Source: Mnemiopsis leidyi
Taxonomy: Eukaryota; Ctenophora; Tentaculata; Lobata; Bolinopsidae
Assembly (NCBI GenBank): GCA_000226015.1
Contig: JH154628.1
Span: 5,034 to 44,956, forward strand
Length of the DNA stretch: 39,923 nt
Reading direction: 5' to 3'
Of the stretch, positions 10,799-20,604 are shown piece after piece (the stretch's first letter is position 1; each line of letters opens with the position of its first letter). Below the pieces are notes generated by a model. It saw only the letters and a program-made list of their open reading frames with translations. It was not told where the DNA came from and made no database searches. The position numbers were made by a program, and so were the translations under genes.

Positions 10799-11145
10799 TT
10801 CGGACAAGACTAAGAGTCCGCCAAATGGACTGTTGTCCTGTGTCCGAAGCGGACTGTTGTCCGAAAACCGAAAGCCATTTGACAATGACATGGTAATTGT
10901 AAATCGAATTTGAAACACAAATTCGGACAAGAGTCCGCCAAATGGACTTGGGACTGTTGTCCGAAGTGGACTGTTGTCCAAAAACCGAAAGCCATTTGAC
11001 ATGGTAATTGTAAATTGAATTTGAAACACAAATTCGGACAAGAGTCCGCCCAAATGGACTCTTGCCCGAAGCGGACTCTCGTCCGAAAACCGAATTTTTG
11101 GTTTCAGACAACAGTCCGCTTCGGACAAGAGTCCTACTCCTAGAA
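10799..11145. repeat. tandem repeat of about 111-123 bp with GGACTGTTGTCCGAA hairpins
   Basis: Units start at about 10799, 10922 and 11033 with TTCGGACAAGA and proceed through GGACTGTTGTCCGAA and AAACCGAAAGCCATTTGACA to TTGAAACACAAA. The third unit is cut short and followed by an inverted stretch (CAGACAACAGTCCGCTTCGG). The repeat explains the overlapping long minus-strand ORFs at 10748-11224, which have no other support. Confidence 0.82.
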
Positions 11146-11329
11146 TCCCGAATAATCCTAGCCTGGACGCAAACCAGCTGAGCTGAAACAAGTACAGCCA
11201 AACCGACTTAAAGTTAAGCTGCATGAACCGATGTGGATCCTCTTTTTTATAGCTCTCCCCTCCTGTACGAAATTGTAATTATATCCATCTACCGCTCTAA
11301 GTCTAAGTCTAAGTCTAACGAAACAATGC

Positions 11330-11403
11330 TCTCTCACCGGAGAGCAGCAAATGCAAAGCTGCGAGTGCGAGCCGCGCGCGAGTCCGGTAACACCTCGACA
11401 ATC
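11330..11403. repeat. GC-rich repeat family X, right half
   Basis: GCGAGCCGCGCGCGAGTCCG followed by GTAACACCTCGACAA matches the right end of the family X copy at 17762-17829. The left half is missing. Confidence 0.6.
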
Positions 11404-11566
11404 CCCTCCCTCCACTGTCAGGGTATACCAGTATGTATACCAGTATGTATGGCCTGGTAACTCTTCTTTCTTCTCTTAAAAAGATTGTACCTTGTACTGT
11501 GCGCCAACCACGAGTAGACCCGGAGACCCCAGTATTGATACAGTCCCTGTCTTGTATGTTCTTGTC

Positions 11567-11708
11567 TTGTAGGCTTACAACCTACCGTCATCGCTTCGCG
11601 CGCGTCACACCTGCTCCTCGAGCGAAGCGTAATGAATCGTGGACGTAAAGAATCGTGGACGTAAAGAATCGTGGACGTAAAGAATCGTGGACGCGCATCG
11701 CCCGTTAA
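11567..11708 (-). mobile_element. short hairpin-ended element, copy D, with internal 16-bp expansion
   Basis: Read on the minus strand this starts TTAACGGGCGATGCGCGTCC and ends in the hairpin GTAGGTTGTAAGCCTACAA, like copy C at 18025-18126. It is longer because GAATCGTGGACGTAAA is repeated about 3.7 times (11630-11692). No target-site duplication is visible at its borders (flanks GTTCTTGTC and CTAATCAGG), so it may be recombined. Confidence 0.75.
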
Positions 11709-12146
11709 CTAATCAGGGTTTTGCATTTTTTCTGTTGATGTTTCCCCTGGCTTCCTGTGTGAGGAGCCTGGCTATTTCTGACTGACTGACTTAGCCTCTC
11801 CATGTACTCCTTAATACTTGACTCCAAGTCCGATGTAACATACTTACTGATCGTATCTGACACTTCTGCCTTGATAGTGTCAACAACAGTATATCATAAT
11901 CCAAAATCAATGTCGTATCTCCTTTAACTAGGTAACAGAGCATGTATTTGAGTGCTGTATTTGAGACCCAACCTCACAATCTGGTTTTTATCTGCTCAAG
12001 AAGGAGGTGATTGTAATCAGGGTGAGTAGTACAACTTCAGTAGTAAAGTTTTCGACTAGTAATTTCAAACATAACAAAACCAGCTGCCTGGATTAGTGGA
12101 TACATTAAAATAAAAAAAATTGATTCAGTTCGTTTCAGATATAATA
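11709..12146. other. no gene seen
   Basis: Unremarkable sequence between repeats. No ORF of note, RNA gene or repeat recognised. Confidence 0.4.
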
Positions 12147-12317
12147 CAGCGGCGTAACGATGCCCCGGCTACATCAGGATTTATTTAGATTTTTCGGCCA
12201 TAATTTTACAAATTGCTCCCAGTTAGCCCTTATAGTTATACCAGGGGCGCCACTTCGGGGCGCAATTTTGCCGCCGAGGGGCGCCTTTTTGGCTAAACCT
12301 TCAACGTAACGCCACTG
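12147..12317. mobile_element. 171-bp hAT-like MITE
   Basis: The left terminus CAGCGGCGTAACGATGCCCC and right terminus CGTAACGCCACTG form inverted repeats of the CAGNGGCG type seen in hAT-like elements. TTCAGATA occurs directly after the right end (12318-12325) and also at 12134-12141, five bases before the left end, so the 8-bp duplication is offset by TAATA. There is no coding capacity. The terminal sequence is shared, in opposite orientation, with 16213-16494. Confidence 0.75.
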
Positions 12318-12666
12318 TTCAGATACCCTGATACCGAACTGCTAACCATATGCCATAAACAGAACAATAACTCTGGCTAAAACAGTCCATTATAGAATTA
12401 GACACTTATAACACTTATAACACCTGCTTTAGATTATACCACTCTTAAGTAACGGGTTATGACTTATGACTTAAGTGATATCAATTTTACATCAGCACGG
12501 TTTGATGCAATTCATTATGTTCCTACCCAAGATATTTCGTAGAGCATGATATTAATCCAATTTGCAACTTTCAACATTTACAATTTATATCAAATTTATG
12601 ATCCGGTTGTCAAAACCTAAATTCTAACGTTTTGTTTATATTTTTAACTATTTGTTTCGGGCATGC

Positions 12667-12738
12667 GGTTCTATGGTGTAATGGTTAGCACCTTGGACTT
12701 TGAATCCAAAGATCCGAGTTCGAGTCTCGGTAGAACCT
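12667..12738 (+). tRNA. tRNA-Gln (anticodon TTG)
   Basis: A 72-nt cloverleaf. The acceptor stem GGTTCTA/TAGAACC pairs perfectly over 7 bp; the D arm contains the box-A-like TGGTGTAATGGTTAGCAC; the anticodon loop CTTTGAA has anticodon TTG; the T arm carries GTTCGAGTC. No intron and no encoded CCA. A run of five T at 12740-12744 is a Pol III terminator. All features fit a functional gene. Confidence 0.95.
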
Positions 12739-13118
12739 CTTTTTACGCAAAAATGTAAATAATACTGAAAAGGTGCTTGTCGAGTGTTGCGAAAAGCACT
12801 AGTAAGCAGATCTCCGTTCGAATAATTTCAACATTCATACTCACCAATTTATCCTATATAAAAACAAATTATGTAACTTTTATATCCTAAGTCTCGTAAA
12901 ATGAAGGACAGGCCGAGAAACCTTAGATATTCGGAAACACACACAATTCCTTTAAGCAACATCTTATTGTTACTTTAATTAACATTGTATTGTAATGTAG
13001 TAATGCTGGGTATCTTACACTGATGTATTAAGCAGTAATTAGATGATTAATATAATTTGACAGCAGATTTTAAAATATTTCGCTCAAGAACCAGAAAAAG
13101 ATTTTGAAGTGTAAAATG

Positions 13119-13190
13119 CTCCCCGACAGGGAATCGAACCCTGGTCGCCCGCGTGACAGGCGGGAATACTCACCACTATACTATCGAGGA
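13119..13190 (-). tRNA. tRNA-Asp (anticodon GTC)
   Basis: The reverse complement starts TCCTCGATAGTATAGTGGTG, has anticodon loop CTGTCAC (anticodon GTC) in a CCCGC/GCGGG stem, and a T loop GTTCGATTC. The acceptor stem pairs over 7 bp with one T-G pair. Four T on the minus strand (AAAA at 13113-13116) can end transcription. It lies about 380 bp from tRNA-Gln, in opposite orientation. Confidence 0.95.
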
Positions 13191-13361
13191 GATGTTCGAT
13201 TGGCAAATGCGTGATATTAAATTAAATGTAATTTGAGTACATCTGTCTGGAATCGTTCGTATTGTGTGTACAGCTAACTAGTAACTAATCAAACATCCAT
13301 TGTGGAGAGAGTGGCCATTCACCGAATATATTCGCAGAATTCCTAATCCTAACGATTAAAA

Positions 13362-13905
13362 GGTGAAAGGGTCACATAGTTTTGTGAGTTGGGAAATTGG
13401 CGCCAATGAATCCAATCGATTGGAGCCAATGGCGATGAGGTTAGTGGTGCCAATGATGGTCCTTATAGTGGAACATTTGCGATGGCAACAGTGGTGGCAA
13501 TGGCGAAATTGGCGACAATGGTGCCACTGCGTCGCTATTGTGACAAATGAATCGCCATTAGTTCCATTGTCCGTGTCGCCATCGGCAACACAGACCACTG
13601 GCGCCATTGGGAATTGGGATTCCAAATGATTCATTCACTCTGAATGGTGATCGTTAATGGAGCAACGCTATCGAGTGGCTCCATTGGTTCCATTATAATG
13701 GATCCAATGGTCGCCAATGGCGATCACCATAGGAGCCAAAGGAGCACATCCATTGGCGCCAATGGCGGTTGGGACCAACATTGGGACCAACATTGGCACC
13801 ACATCGCCATTGGCGCCAATGGAGCATACATTTGTTCCATTGAGTGGATCCATTGGCGCCAATGGCGCCAATTGCCAAACTTACCAAACTATATGACCCT
13901 TTTGC
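13362..13905. mobile_element. 544-bp foldback MITE with 9-bp target-site duplication
   Basis: Left end GGTGAAAGGGTCACATAGTT and right end (reverse complement GCAAAAGGGTCATATAGTTT) are imperfect inverted repeats continuing inward through TTGGCGCCAATG. CGATTAAAA flanks both sides (13353-13361 and 13906-13914), a perfect 9-bp duplication. The interior is dominated by ATTGGCGCCAATGG-type palindromes, so both strands read alike and give mirror ORFs of no meaning. A 9-bp duplication with long inverted repeats would fit Mutator-like elements; that class call is inference. Confidence 0.85.
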
Positions 13906-13989
13906 CGATTAAAATCTATGGATCTGTGTTTCTACTTCTAAAAGTTACTCAGTTGAAGAAGTTTTGTTAAAAGCGGTATTGTAACCGGG

Positions 13990-14225
13990 TATAGCAACAC
14001 ACTGCGGCGGAGGACACTACAGCGGAGCCGAGTCCGATCGGATTTGCCATCAATTCGTGGACAGTCCGCCCCATTTTTGTTGAATAACCTAATGTCAAAT
14101 AAAGTCCGACGCGGAATTTGTCCACCGAAAAATATTGCCATTGGCCGAACAAGTCCGCCGCGGAAAAAAATAGGCGAACTTCAGATCTTAGTCCGCTGCG
14201 GAATAAGTCCGCCAAAAGTGGATTC
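13990..14225. repeat. GTCCGC-rich repeat, copy 1
   Basis: Repeated AGTCCGCC/GTCCGCTGCGGA motifs are present, including TTGCCATCAATTCGTGGACA, which is found inverted and slightly changed near 27565-27600. It is a dispersed repeat of unknown class. Confidence 0.5.
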
Positions 14226-14229
14226 AAAC

Positions 14230-16212
14230 TCTAAGTTTAATATGTGGAGAACGATGACCACCACCGCTGCAGGTAGTCGGACAAAATTTCCCGGATATTA
14301 TAAGCTAGATTATGTCCAATATACTCATATAGGCAGCCTCTTACAAATAGCTGGCCTACTGAATTATAGAACCAGTGCAGCATGCAGATTGTTAACAGGC
14401 TTCTCTCAGTCACGTGGCCAGCTGATTGGGTCAGCTAGTCACGTGACTAATGACGTCATATGGGAGTAAAGAAGAAATAGTGATTGAACTCGAATGGCAA
14501 AATAGTACACACTGCACAGTGCACACACTACACAGTACATAATGGCTTAAAGTTAACTAAACTGAAGGACAAAATATCCAATTATCGTGTTTTGAGAATG
14601 GCAATTATAGTTTAATGATCACTGAAGGTATATGTAATTTTGGCCGTGCATGGGCTATTTTTGGACTAAACCGTGGGCTTCGGCCAGGGGGACTTCAATC
14701 ATGATTAACGGATAGCGTATGTTGAAGAATAAACTACAAGTTCATTGGCATGATTCAGAATGTTTCGTCGATAAAACATTACACCATGTTTGTTCGGTTA
14801 TGATGGATTTGTAGCGAGAAAAAAGTGGTACTCCACCTTAGAGTTAAGCACAGATTGAACATCCTGCCCTAACTTGGTTCACGCATTTCCAATTCCAAAA
14901 TACGTAAAATACTTTGTGATAGTGGACACCTCGATGATTTAACTCACCGACTGATGACCCAAACCTGATCAGCTATTCTGGAAAACACTAGTACTATTGA
15001 GGTATGGGTCTGGCGTCATATTCTAAAAGCGTTAAACCAGATGAAATAACATCATCATGTATTAAAAATTTAAATTTTAATGTAAGCTAGCACATAAGAG
15101 CTCTGGCTGTTATGTTGGGCAATTTTAGATTTATGACGACTGCTGCGACTATAGCAAAACTGTCCATTTTGTTCGATAACTCGAACATTGATTTGGTTTT
15201 TTGCCCATTCTCAGTTTTATTTCCAACCGAGAGCGCCTTTCGTGTGCCAAATTATAGACAAGGCCTTTAAACACTGTTATGCCACCGATGACTCAAGTTT
15301 TGTAAGTGAATAAGATTGTAAGATATTAGAAATTAGTCTTAAAATGAGATGCTAAGTTTTCAATATAATTTAGAGATTTAGTATGACATTGACCGCTCGA
15401 GGCACAAATCAAAACCACGTGGCGATCTCTTCCTACTTTTAAAGTTGAAATTTAATTTCTTGAAGTTTTACTAAAATTTTACTTATCATCATTACCTGGC
15501 CTCAAGATTTGACGATCACTTGATTCTGCAGTCATAGTCAACTTTAACCTTATAAGATTCTATTCTGTAGTTCGATAAATCTTTGTCAGAAAGCGCAATA
15601 AATGTTTAAATTAGTTTGTTAAAAAACAAACATTTACTTATGGTCGGTAACTTAATAGCTAAGGGAGAGGGTTTAATAGCTAAGGGAGAGGGTTTTTAAA
15701 TGATTACGGTGGGGGAGGTGTGTCGACTGTTGGTCATAATGACGTAAATGCGGTCATCTTTGTCCCCCTGCCATTTTCTAGATCAAATACACTACTGTAC
15801 TAATTAAAAATACCTCAACTTCTTTCACTGCGAACTATGAAAAAAAAACTTTGAGCTCGTCATTTACTGGAGAATATATATTTTATAATGAATAAGGATT
15901 TAAAAAGGAGCAACGGGGAACCTTAAAATATAACATTGGCGGTTAGTGTGCAGAAATAAGGTCCATAATTGTATGATTCAAAAAGAAACCATCAATGCAG
16001 GACAATAAAAAGGTTCAGAACAAGAACTTATCTAAAACTTATCTAAAATTTTGCAGGTTAACTGTAAAGGCTAAAAAACTTATTATAAGTGTCTACTTTT
16101 CTAGAATCCTCGATCTAATAGGCTGTCGATTTAATAGGCTATCCCTGGTCTTGACAAGCGAGCTTTTGAGGTAAGATAATCGAGTGCGACATGGTGTGGC
16201 ATGTCGTGTACT
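14230..16212. other. no gene seen; one 21-bp direct duplication
   Basis: About 2 kb without a supported gene. TTAATAGCTAAGGGAGAGGGT occurs twice in tandem (15652-15693, period 21). Nothing else structured was recognised. Confidence 0.5.
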
Positions 16213-16494
16213 CAGTGGCGTAACGTAGTAGGTATAGCTAATATGGCGCCCCTCGGCGATGAAAATGCGCCCCTAAATGGCGCCCTTGGTATAAGAGCCT
16301 ACTGGGAGTAATTTGTGTAAATATATGGTCGTAAAATCTAAATAAATAGTGGAGTTCTTAAACTAAACACGCGATTTTGCTAGTTGCGCAGTTAATCTTG
16401 CAAAATTGTCTCATATTTTTCTGACGATTTGGCGCCCCCAAATGACGGCGCCCTCCGGCGTAGCCGGGGTGGCCGGGGCATCGTTACGCCGCTG
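16213..16494. mobile_element. 282-bp hAT-like MITE, second copy
   Basis: The left end is CAGTGGCGTAACG; the right end is CATCGTTACGCCGCTG, whose reverse complement CAGCGGCGTAACGATG equals the left end of 12147-12317. The two copies are therefore in opposite orientation. The interior shares GGCGCCCC-type motifs. The flanks (CGTGTACT, GGTATGTT) do not give a clean 8-bp duplication. Confidence 0.75.
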
Positions 16495-16572
16495 GGTATG
16501 TTTTCTTATTTTTTCCATTAAGATTTTTGTTACTTTAAATAGATATATGTGATGATGTAATGTCATAATTAT

Positions 16573-16594
16573 TACTTACTTACTTACTTACTTA
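16573..16594. repeat. (TTAC)n microsatellite
   Basis: About five tandem TTAC units. A separate (AATA)n run lies at about 16732-16750. Confidence 0.9.
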
Positions 16595-16599
16595 TATAA

Positions 16600-17318
16600 T
16601 GTCAGAAGGGTGCACACTGTACAACCAGCCTTATCACACCTAGCGAGCCTGACGCCAGCATCATTGGAAAAAACAAAAGTAATATGTTTTGTACCAATTT
16701 TACACAGAAACATTTGGAAATAGATGTGAAAATAAATAAATAAATAAATTGTAGTTTTCATTACAGGCTACAGTTATACATATTATCATGAAGAATTGAA
16801 TAATAGGAAAACTATTTAAGCCTGACCCATTTTAAGGTTATTTTTAGGTAGTAAGATTAGTAAATCAACATCGTTGATTGGGTTTGAAGTTTGAACTAGA
16901 AAATATGAATTAAAAAGAGAGATCCTAACTCATAGGGTAAAATGGTTCATATTTCAGGCACTCTATAGGAAAAAGCCAAGAGAAAGGTTGCATTTAAAAG
17001 GATTTTTCAACATAAAAAAATTTACTGGGCGGCTCTCTCTACGTTTCCCTAAGCAACAATTAGCCTGAGGTCCCCAGGTAAAAAAAATCATTGTCCGGTC
17101 GTACAAGGTCTTTCAAATAATCTTGTGCTAAATAATTGATACATTAGAAAACTAGAAGAACAATTTCAAATGAAATATAAATCTAACAGGAAGATGATGT
17201 AATTTTTTAAAGATAGGGTGAAATATTTATTGATTCGTTTACCATAGATTCGGAAAAATCTCAGTATTGTTTTGAATTTTCAGAAATTTTTGTAGATTAC
17301 TTTCTGTCAATCTACTTG
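16600..17318. other. no gene seen
   Basis: AT-rich sequence with the (AATA)n run at about 16732-16750. No coding frame, RNA gene or repeat boundary recognised. Confidence 0.4.
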
Positions 17319-17545
17319 CCTTGCGTTGCGGCCCATTTTCAATTTTCAAATAATACGGGGCGGCAGCTTCGCTGTCAACGGGCGATGCGCGTCTAGAATT
17401 TCTTCGAGTCGCCAGGCCAGAAATGCGTGACAGCGCGTGATGGCCGCGACAGTAGGTTATCAACCTACAACTTCGCTGCCGCGCCGCGCGCTTCGCGCGC
17501 AGGGGCTGCCGCTTCGCGGCAGCAGGTCAGGCAACGTCTGACAAC
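17319..17545. repeat. GC-rich dispersed repeat carrying a nested insertion
   Basis: It starts CCTTGCGTTGCGGCCCATTT and ends AACGTCTGACAA, as at 9823-9895. The segment 17375-17470 interrupts it and is a separate element (copy A). It also contains the palindromes CGCGCGCTTCGCGCG and GCTGCCGCTTCGCGGCAGC. Confidence 0.7.
17375..17470 (+). mobile_element. short hairpin-ended element, copy A (about 96 bp)
   Basis: It starts TCAACGGGCGATGCGCGTC and ends GTAGGTTATCAACCTACAA (hairpin GTAGGTT/AACCTAC). CTTCGCTG occurs on both sides (ending at 17374 and starting at 17471), an 8-9 bp target duplication, and the host repeat is known uninterrupted at 9823. There are no terminal inverted repeats. The interior (CTAGAATTTCTTCGAGTCGC) matches copy B. 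Confidence 0.82.
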
Positions 17546-17650
17546 AATCTACTATATACTACATGCATTACAATTTATAATAATCAAGGAAGCACAATAT
17601 AAGTTCGAATGGACTAGTTGTACTTTCAGTGGAGATTCCTCGGATACTTG

Positions 17651-17829
17651 ACGAGATGATATCCGTCTAACGTTCTTGTCGCGGTAATACCCGACTCACG
17701 CAGCTAAAGCTGAACGAGATATCGTTTCGTTAGAACGTTAGACGGATATAATCTCGTCAATAACGTTCTAACGTTCGCGAGTCGAGCAGAAAACTGCGAG
17801 CCGCGCGCGGGTCGGGTAACACCTCGACA
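17651..17829. repeat. GC-rich repeat family X, two head-to-head copies
   Basis: Family X runs TTGACGAGATNATATCCGTC ... GCGAGTCGAGCAGAAAACTG ... GTAACACCTCGACAA. At 17651-17680 a left end reads forward and at about 17685-17761 a copy lies inverted (ACGGATATAATCTCGTCAA), so 17651-17761 can fold into a stem of about 30 bp. A third part (17762-17829) carries the right end. The termini TTGACGAGAT and reverse-complemented TTGTCGAGGT are themselves similar, hinting at degenerate inverted ends. Confidence 0.6.
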
Positions 17830-18024
17830 ATGATCTGATACGAGTGTCATTTTTATCACGCTGGGTGGGGAAAGTACATATAACAGCACTTTTAATTTTT
17901 ACATTAATGTGAAGCAAATTTACAATTCCATGAACTTGCACACTGCTTGTGCTCCAAGTACTTGATTGGCTATAGCTATCCTATGTACTTCAATTATTGT
18001 TAGCGGCTACAAAATATAAGTGTC

Positions 18025-18126
18025 TTAACGGGCGATGCGCGTCCACGATTCTTTGAATCATTACGCTTCGCTCGAGGAGCAGGTGTGACGCGCGCGAAGC
18101 GATGACGGTAGGTTGTAAGCCTACAA
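18025..18126 (+). mobile_element. short hairpin-ended element, copy C (102 bp) with perfect 9-bp duplication
   Basis: It starts TTAACGGGCGATGCGCGTCC and ends GTAGGTTGTAAGCCTACAA. ATAAGTGTC lies directly before (18016-18024) and directly after (18127-18135), a perfect 9-bp target-site duplication. The interior differs from copies A and B (CTTCGCTCGAGGAGCAGGTG) but equals copy D, so there are two subfamilies sharing their ends. Confidence 0.87.
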
Positions 18127-18148
18127 ATAAGTGTCGTCAGTGAAAAGT

Positions 18149-18255
18149 GCAAGGTGTTACCCGACTTGCGCGCGGCTCGCCGCGCAGCTAGTTATAATGT
18201 ATAATGCTGCTCTCGTTCATTTGTCATTAGATGTTAGAACGTTAGACAAATGTCA
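18149..18255 (-). repeat. GC-rich repeat family X, inverted diverged copy
   Basis: On the + strand it reads AAGGTGTTACCCGACTTGCG ... TTAGAACGTTAGACAAATG, the reverse complement of family X, but the CGGATATAATCTCGTCAA end is replaced. Part of the repeat cluster at 17.3-18.8 kb. Confidence 0.5.
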
Positions 18256-18267
18256 TCTTGTTTGATT

Positions 18268-18367
18268 TTGTCCGACCCTCATTCAAAAGGGCCGTGTGCA
18301 GTGTGGCTGTTGTACAGCAGCGCGCAACCTCCCGTCATTTTATTCGCTTCGAATGAGGGTCGGACAA
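18268..18367. repeat. 100-bp inverted-repeat element
   Basis: TTGTCCGACCCTCATTC (18268-18284) and GAATGAGGGTCGGACAA (18351-18367) are perfect 17-bp inverted repeats around a 66-bp spacer containing CAGCGCGCAACCTCCCGTCA. The spacer and right arm match about 9508-9590, inside the Penelope-like frame; the left arm is missing there. Confidence 0.75.
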
Positions 18368-18712
18368 AGTCAGACAATATGTGGCTGCCGTACGAGATTT
18401 CATGCCGTCAAATATAAAATAGCTTAGCTAAGTGGCTTGATATGTTCCCTATTGTAAAAGCCTTCACTCTGCACTCATCACTGTACCTAACAGTTAAAGC
18501 TAAAGTTGCTCGATTTTTATTCGGACGATTCTTGCTCAGATCACAAACAGCAAATGCTTCCTTATACACCGCGCGCGGCGGTGGCGCGCATAAAAAGGAT
18601 CTTGCTAGAGTAATGTCCGATGATGAATGAGCTTGTTTCACACTGTGTCCTTTTTCAAAAGGGCCGAAGGCTGCCACTTCGCATTTTCGCGGCAATAGGG
18701 CTAGGCAACGTC

Positions 18713-18815
18713 TCAACGGGCGATGCGCGTCTAGAATTTCTTCGAAATTCATGTCGCCAGGCCAAAAATGCGTGAGAGCGCGTGATGGCCGCGACAGTAG
18801 GTTATCAACCTACAA
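18713..18815 (+). mobile_element. short hairpin-ended element, copy B (103 bp) with 9-10 bp duplication
   Basis: It starts TCAACGGGCGATGCGCGTC and ends GTAGGTTATCAACCTACAA. GGCAACGTC is found directly before (18704-18712) and after (18816-18824), with a further matching T. The interior matches copy A with a 7-bp difference. It sits in a GC-rich repeat related to the one that hosts copy A. Confidence 0.87.
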
Positions 18816-18839
18816 GGCAACGTCTAGCAACGATGAGCG

Positions 18840-19963
18840 GGTACGGTTTTTTATTTGGTACTCTGATGTTTTTAAAAACTCGGTTATCTATTAAGTTAAT
18901 ATGTTTTAAAATTTAGCGACAATTTAACTTAGTACTATCATATCACATATCAGTTAACTATTCCCTTAATTTAGCAATAAACTTAATGAAATAGATAACA
19001 GTTTTAAAACAAATGCAAAATGAGATTTATTCATTGAGTATAATGATAGTAATTTGGTTTTAAATGTGTTCGCAGTGTGGCGACTCGTTCTGCCACACGT
19101 TTTTAATATAATTCTACTTTTTCTGAATGAAAAACATTAAATCTAATAGATTTCAATGAATTTTTTGAGCCACAAATGGGTTATCTTCAAGAAAGTTAAT
19201 TATAAAAATGGCTCAATTCAAGTCAAATTCCAAACCTTATTCTAATATAGCTATTACGATACTTTAGGAAACAACAAATTGATTAAGCCAGAAAATGACT
19301 GGTGTTATATAATATTGCAGCACAGTGTCTAAGTTGTTTCAATGAAAATGCTTGGATGCTTAGTGCTTACATTAGTCGTAGTCCTATTGACAACAAATGA
19401 TTGGAAGAATGCCATCTTTTTCAGTTCCATCACGAGAATTGTGCCGACTTGGTCAGGTCTCAGGCAGGCGCTAGGTTTCCATCTCTCCTATTCTCAATCA
19501 ACCTCCTTGATCAAAATAAATTGCCTGCCTGATTGTCTAAAGTCGCCCATTGATCTAAGATTTTTAATTGCATCATTGAATTGGTATATTTAAAAACAAT
19601 CTTCAGAGCTTCATGACTTAAATCTAAGATTTGGTCTTGGGAATTTTTTGTTACTGGCCCATTATCCAGCCTTAAATAGAGAATGAAATATTGAATAAGT
19701 ACATACAATAATTATTAGAAAGTTTATATCGCTACACTTATTGTTGGAATTATATTGAAATAGATTTCATTGAGTGGCACTTCCTTATTGTTCACTCTTC
19801 CCTGTAAGCTTCGAATTTATATATAGTGTAGGTCTAAATATATAAATAAATAAATAAAGAATTATGATGCCAGCATCATCACACCTAATCTCCTAAAATG
19901 TCTAAAAATTCTATAATTTTAAAAAAAATTTGTTCGATAAAAGTAAAAAGCACCAAGACAAAA
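18840..19963. other. no supported gene
   Basis: AT-rich sequence. An 83-codon frame at 19342-19593 begins with a hydrophobic, signal-like stretch (MLGCLVLTLVVVLLTTNDW) but has no domain, no splice context and an AT-driven composition. A short (AATA)n tract lies near 19845. It may be 3' flank of the retrotransposon remnant that follows. Confidence 0.4.
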
Positions 19964-20278
19964 TTAATAGATGTTAATAAACTTCTTTTTAGCTACTAAA
20001 GGGTTATCTTTAAGGAAAATGTTATGCTTAAGCTTGTTTTCCAAATAATTTCCACTTTCAATCCTATTTATAACTTCATCTGAAATATCCCAAAAGTTTC
20101 CAATACCGCAAATGCCCAATTCTCTAGTTTTAATCTTAAATGCTTCTAGATTACTTTTAAAAATGTTCAAAGTTGGTGCTGTCTTTACCTCAATAGGTAA
20201 TCTATTCCAAAATGACATAACTCTTTCATTAATAAAATTCCGTTTAACACGGTTTAGCTTGGAAATCTTACTTTTTCC
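19964..20278 (-). pseudogene. 3' end of a second non-LTR retrotransposon ORF (CR1/Jockey-like), cut by gap
   Basis: Minus-strand frame with NRVKRNFINERVMSFWNRLP, IEVKTAPTLNIFKSNLEAFK and a stop. The F..RV...WN.LP..V..A.....FK..L pattern is the C-terminal region typical of non-LTR retrotransposon ORF2 proteins. The upstream part is lost in the N gap at 20279-20289 and is not recognisable beyond it. Confidence 0.75.
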
Positions 20279-20289
20279 NNNNNNNNNNN
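20279..20289. other. assembly gap (11 N)
   Basis: Eleven undetermined bases. The true gap length is unknown and the retrotransposon remnant ends at it. Confidence 0.99.
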
Positions 20290-20604
20290 GGTATATCACG
20301 TGTGCCGTGCATGTTATTGAAAGCTCATATCCCCAATAGAGAGCCTTGTCCGACTCCTAATTGATCTTACGTGACGTGCCATCGGCGTATGCGATAACGT
20401 CATGCTGATACACGATTGTGTGCTGGACTGTTGTCAAGCATCTCGTGTATCTTTATTAGGGCAGTATAGCATGCTTTAATTGGGTACAGAAGGAGCGTTA
20501 TAATGTAACGACCATGGGATAGCAAACTTTGACATGTGACACGCAAATAAAGGACGGGAAAAATTTTTGTGTGGAAATATTAAAAAATTTCGGAGGAAAG
20601 GAAA

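Noticed and set aside
10748..11224. 158-aa and 138-aa minus-strand ORFs with repeated FRFLDNSPLRT-like peptides
   Set aside because: They lie wholly over the GTCCG tandem repeat; the peptide repetition mirrors the DNA repeat and no domain is present.
13356..13887. Mirror ORFs on both strands with ANGDHHRSQ / GANGSTQW-like peptides
   Set aside because: They are products of the palindromic GGCGCC foldback MITE.
19342..19593. 83-aa ORF with a signal-peptide-like start
   Set aside because: No domain, cysteine pattern, splice partner or polyadenylation context; likely chance in AT-rich DNA.
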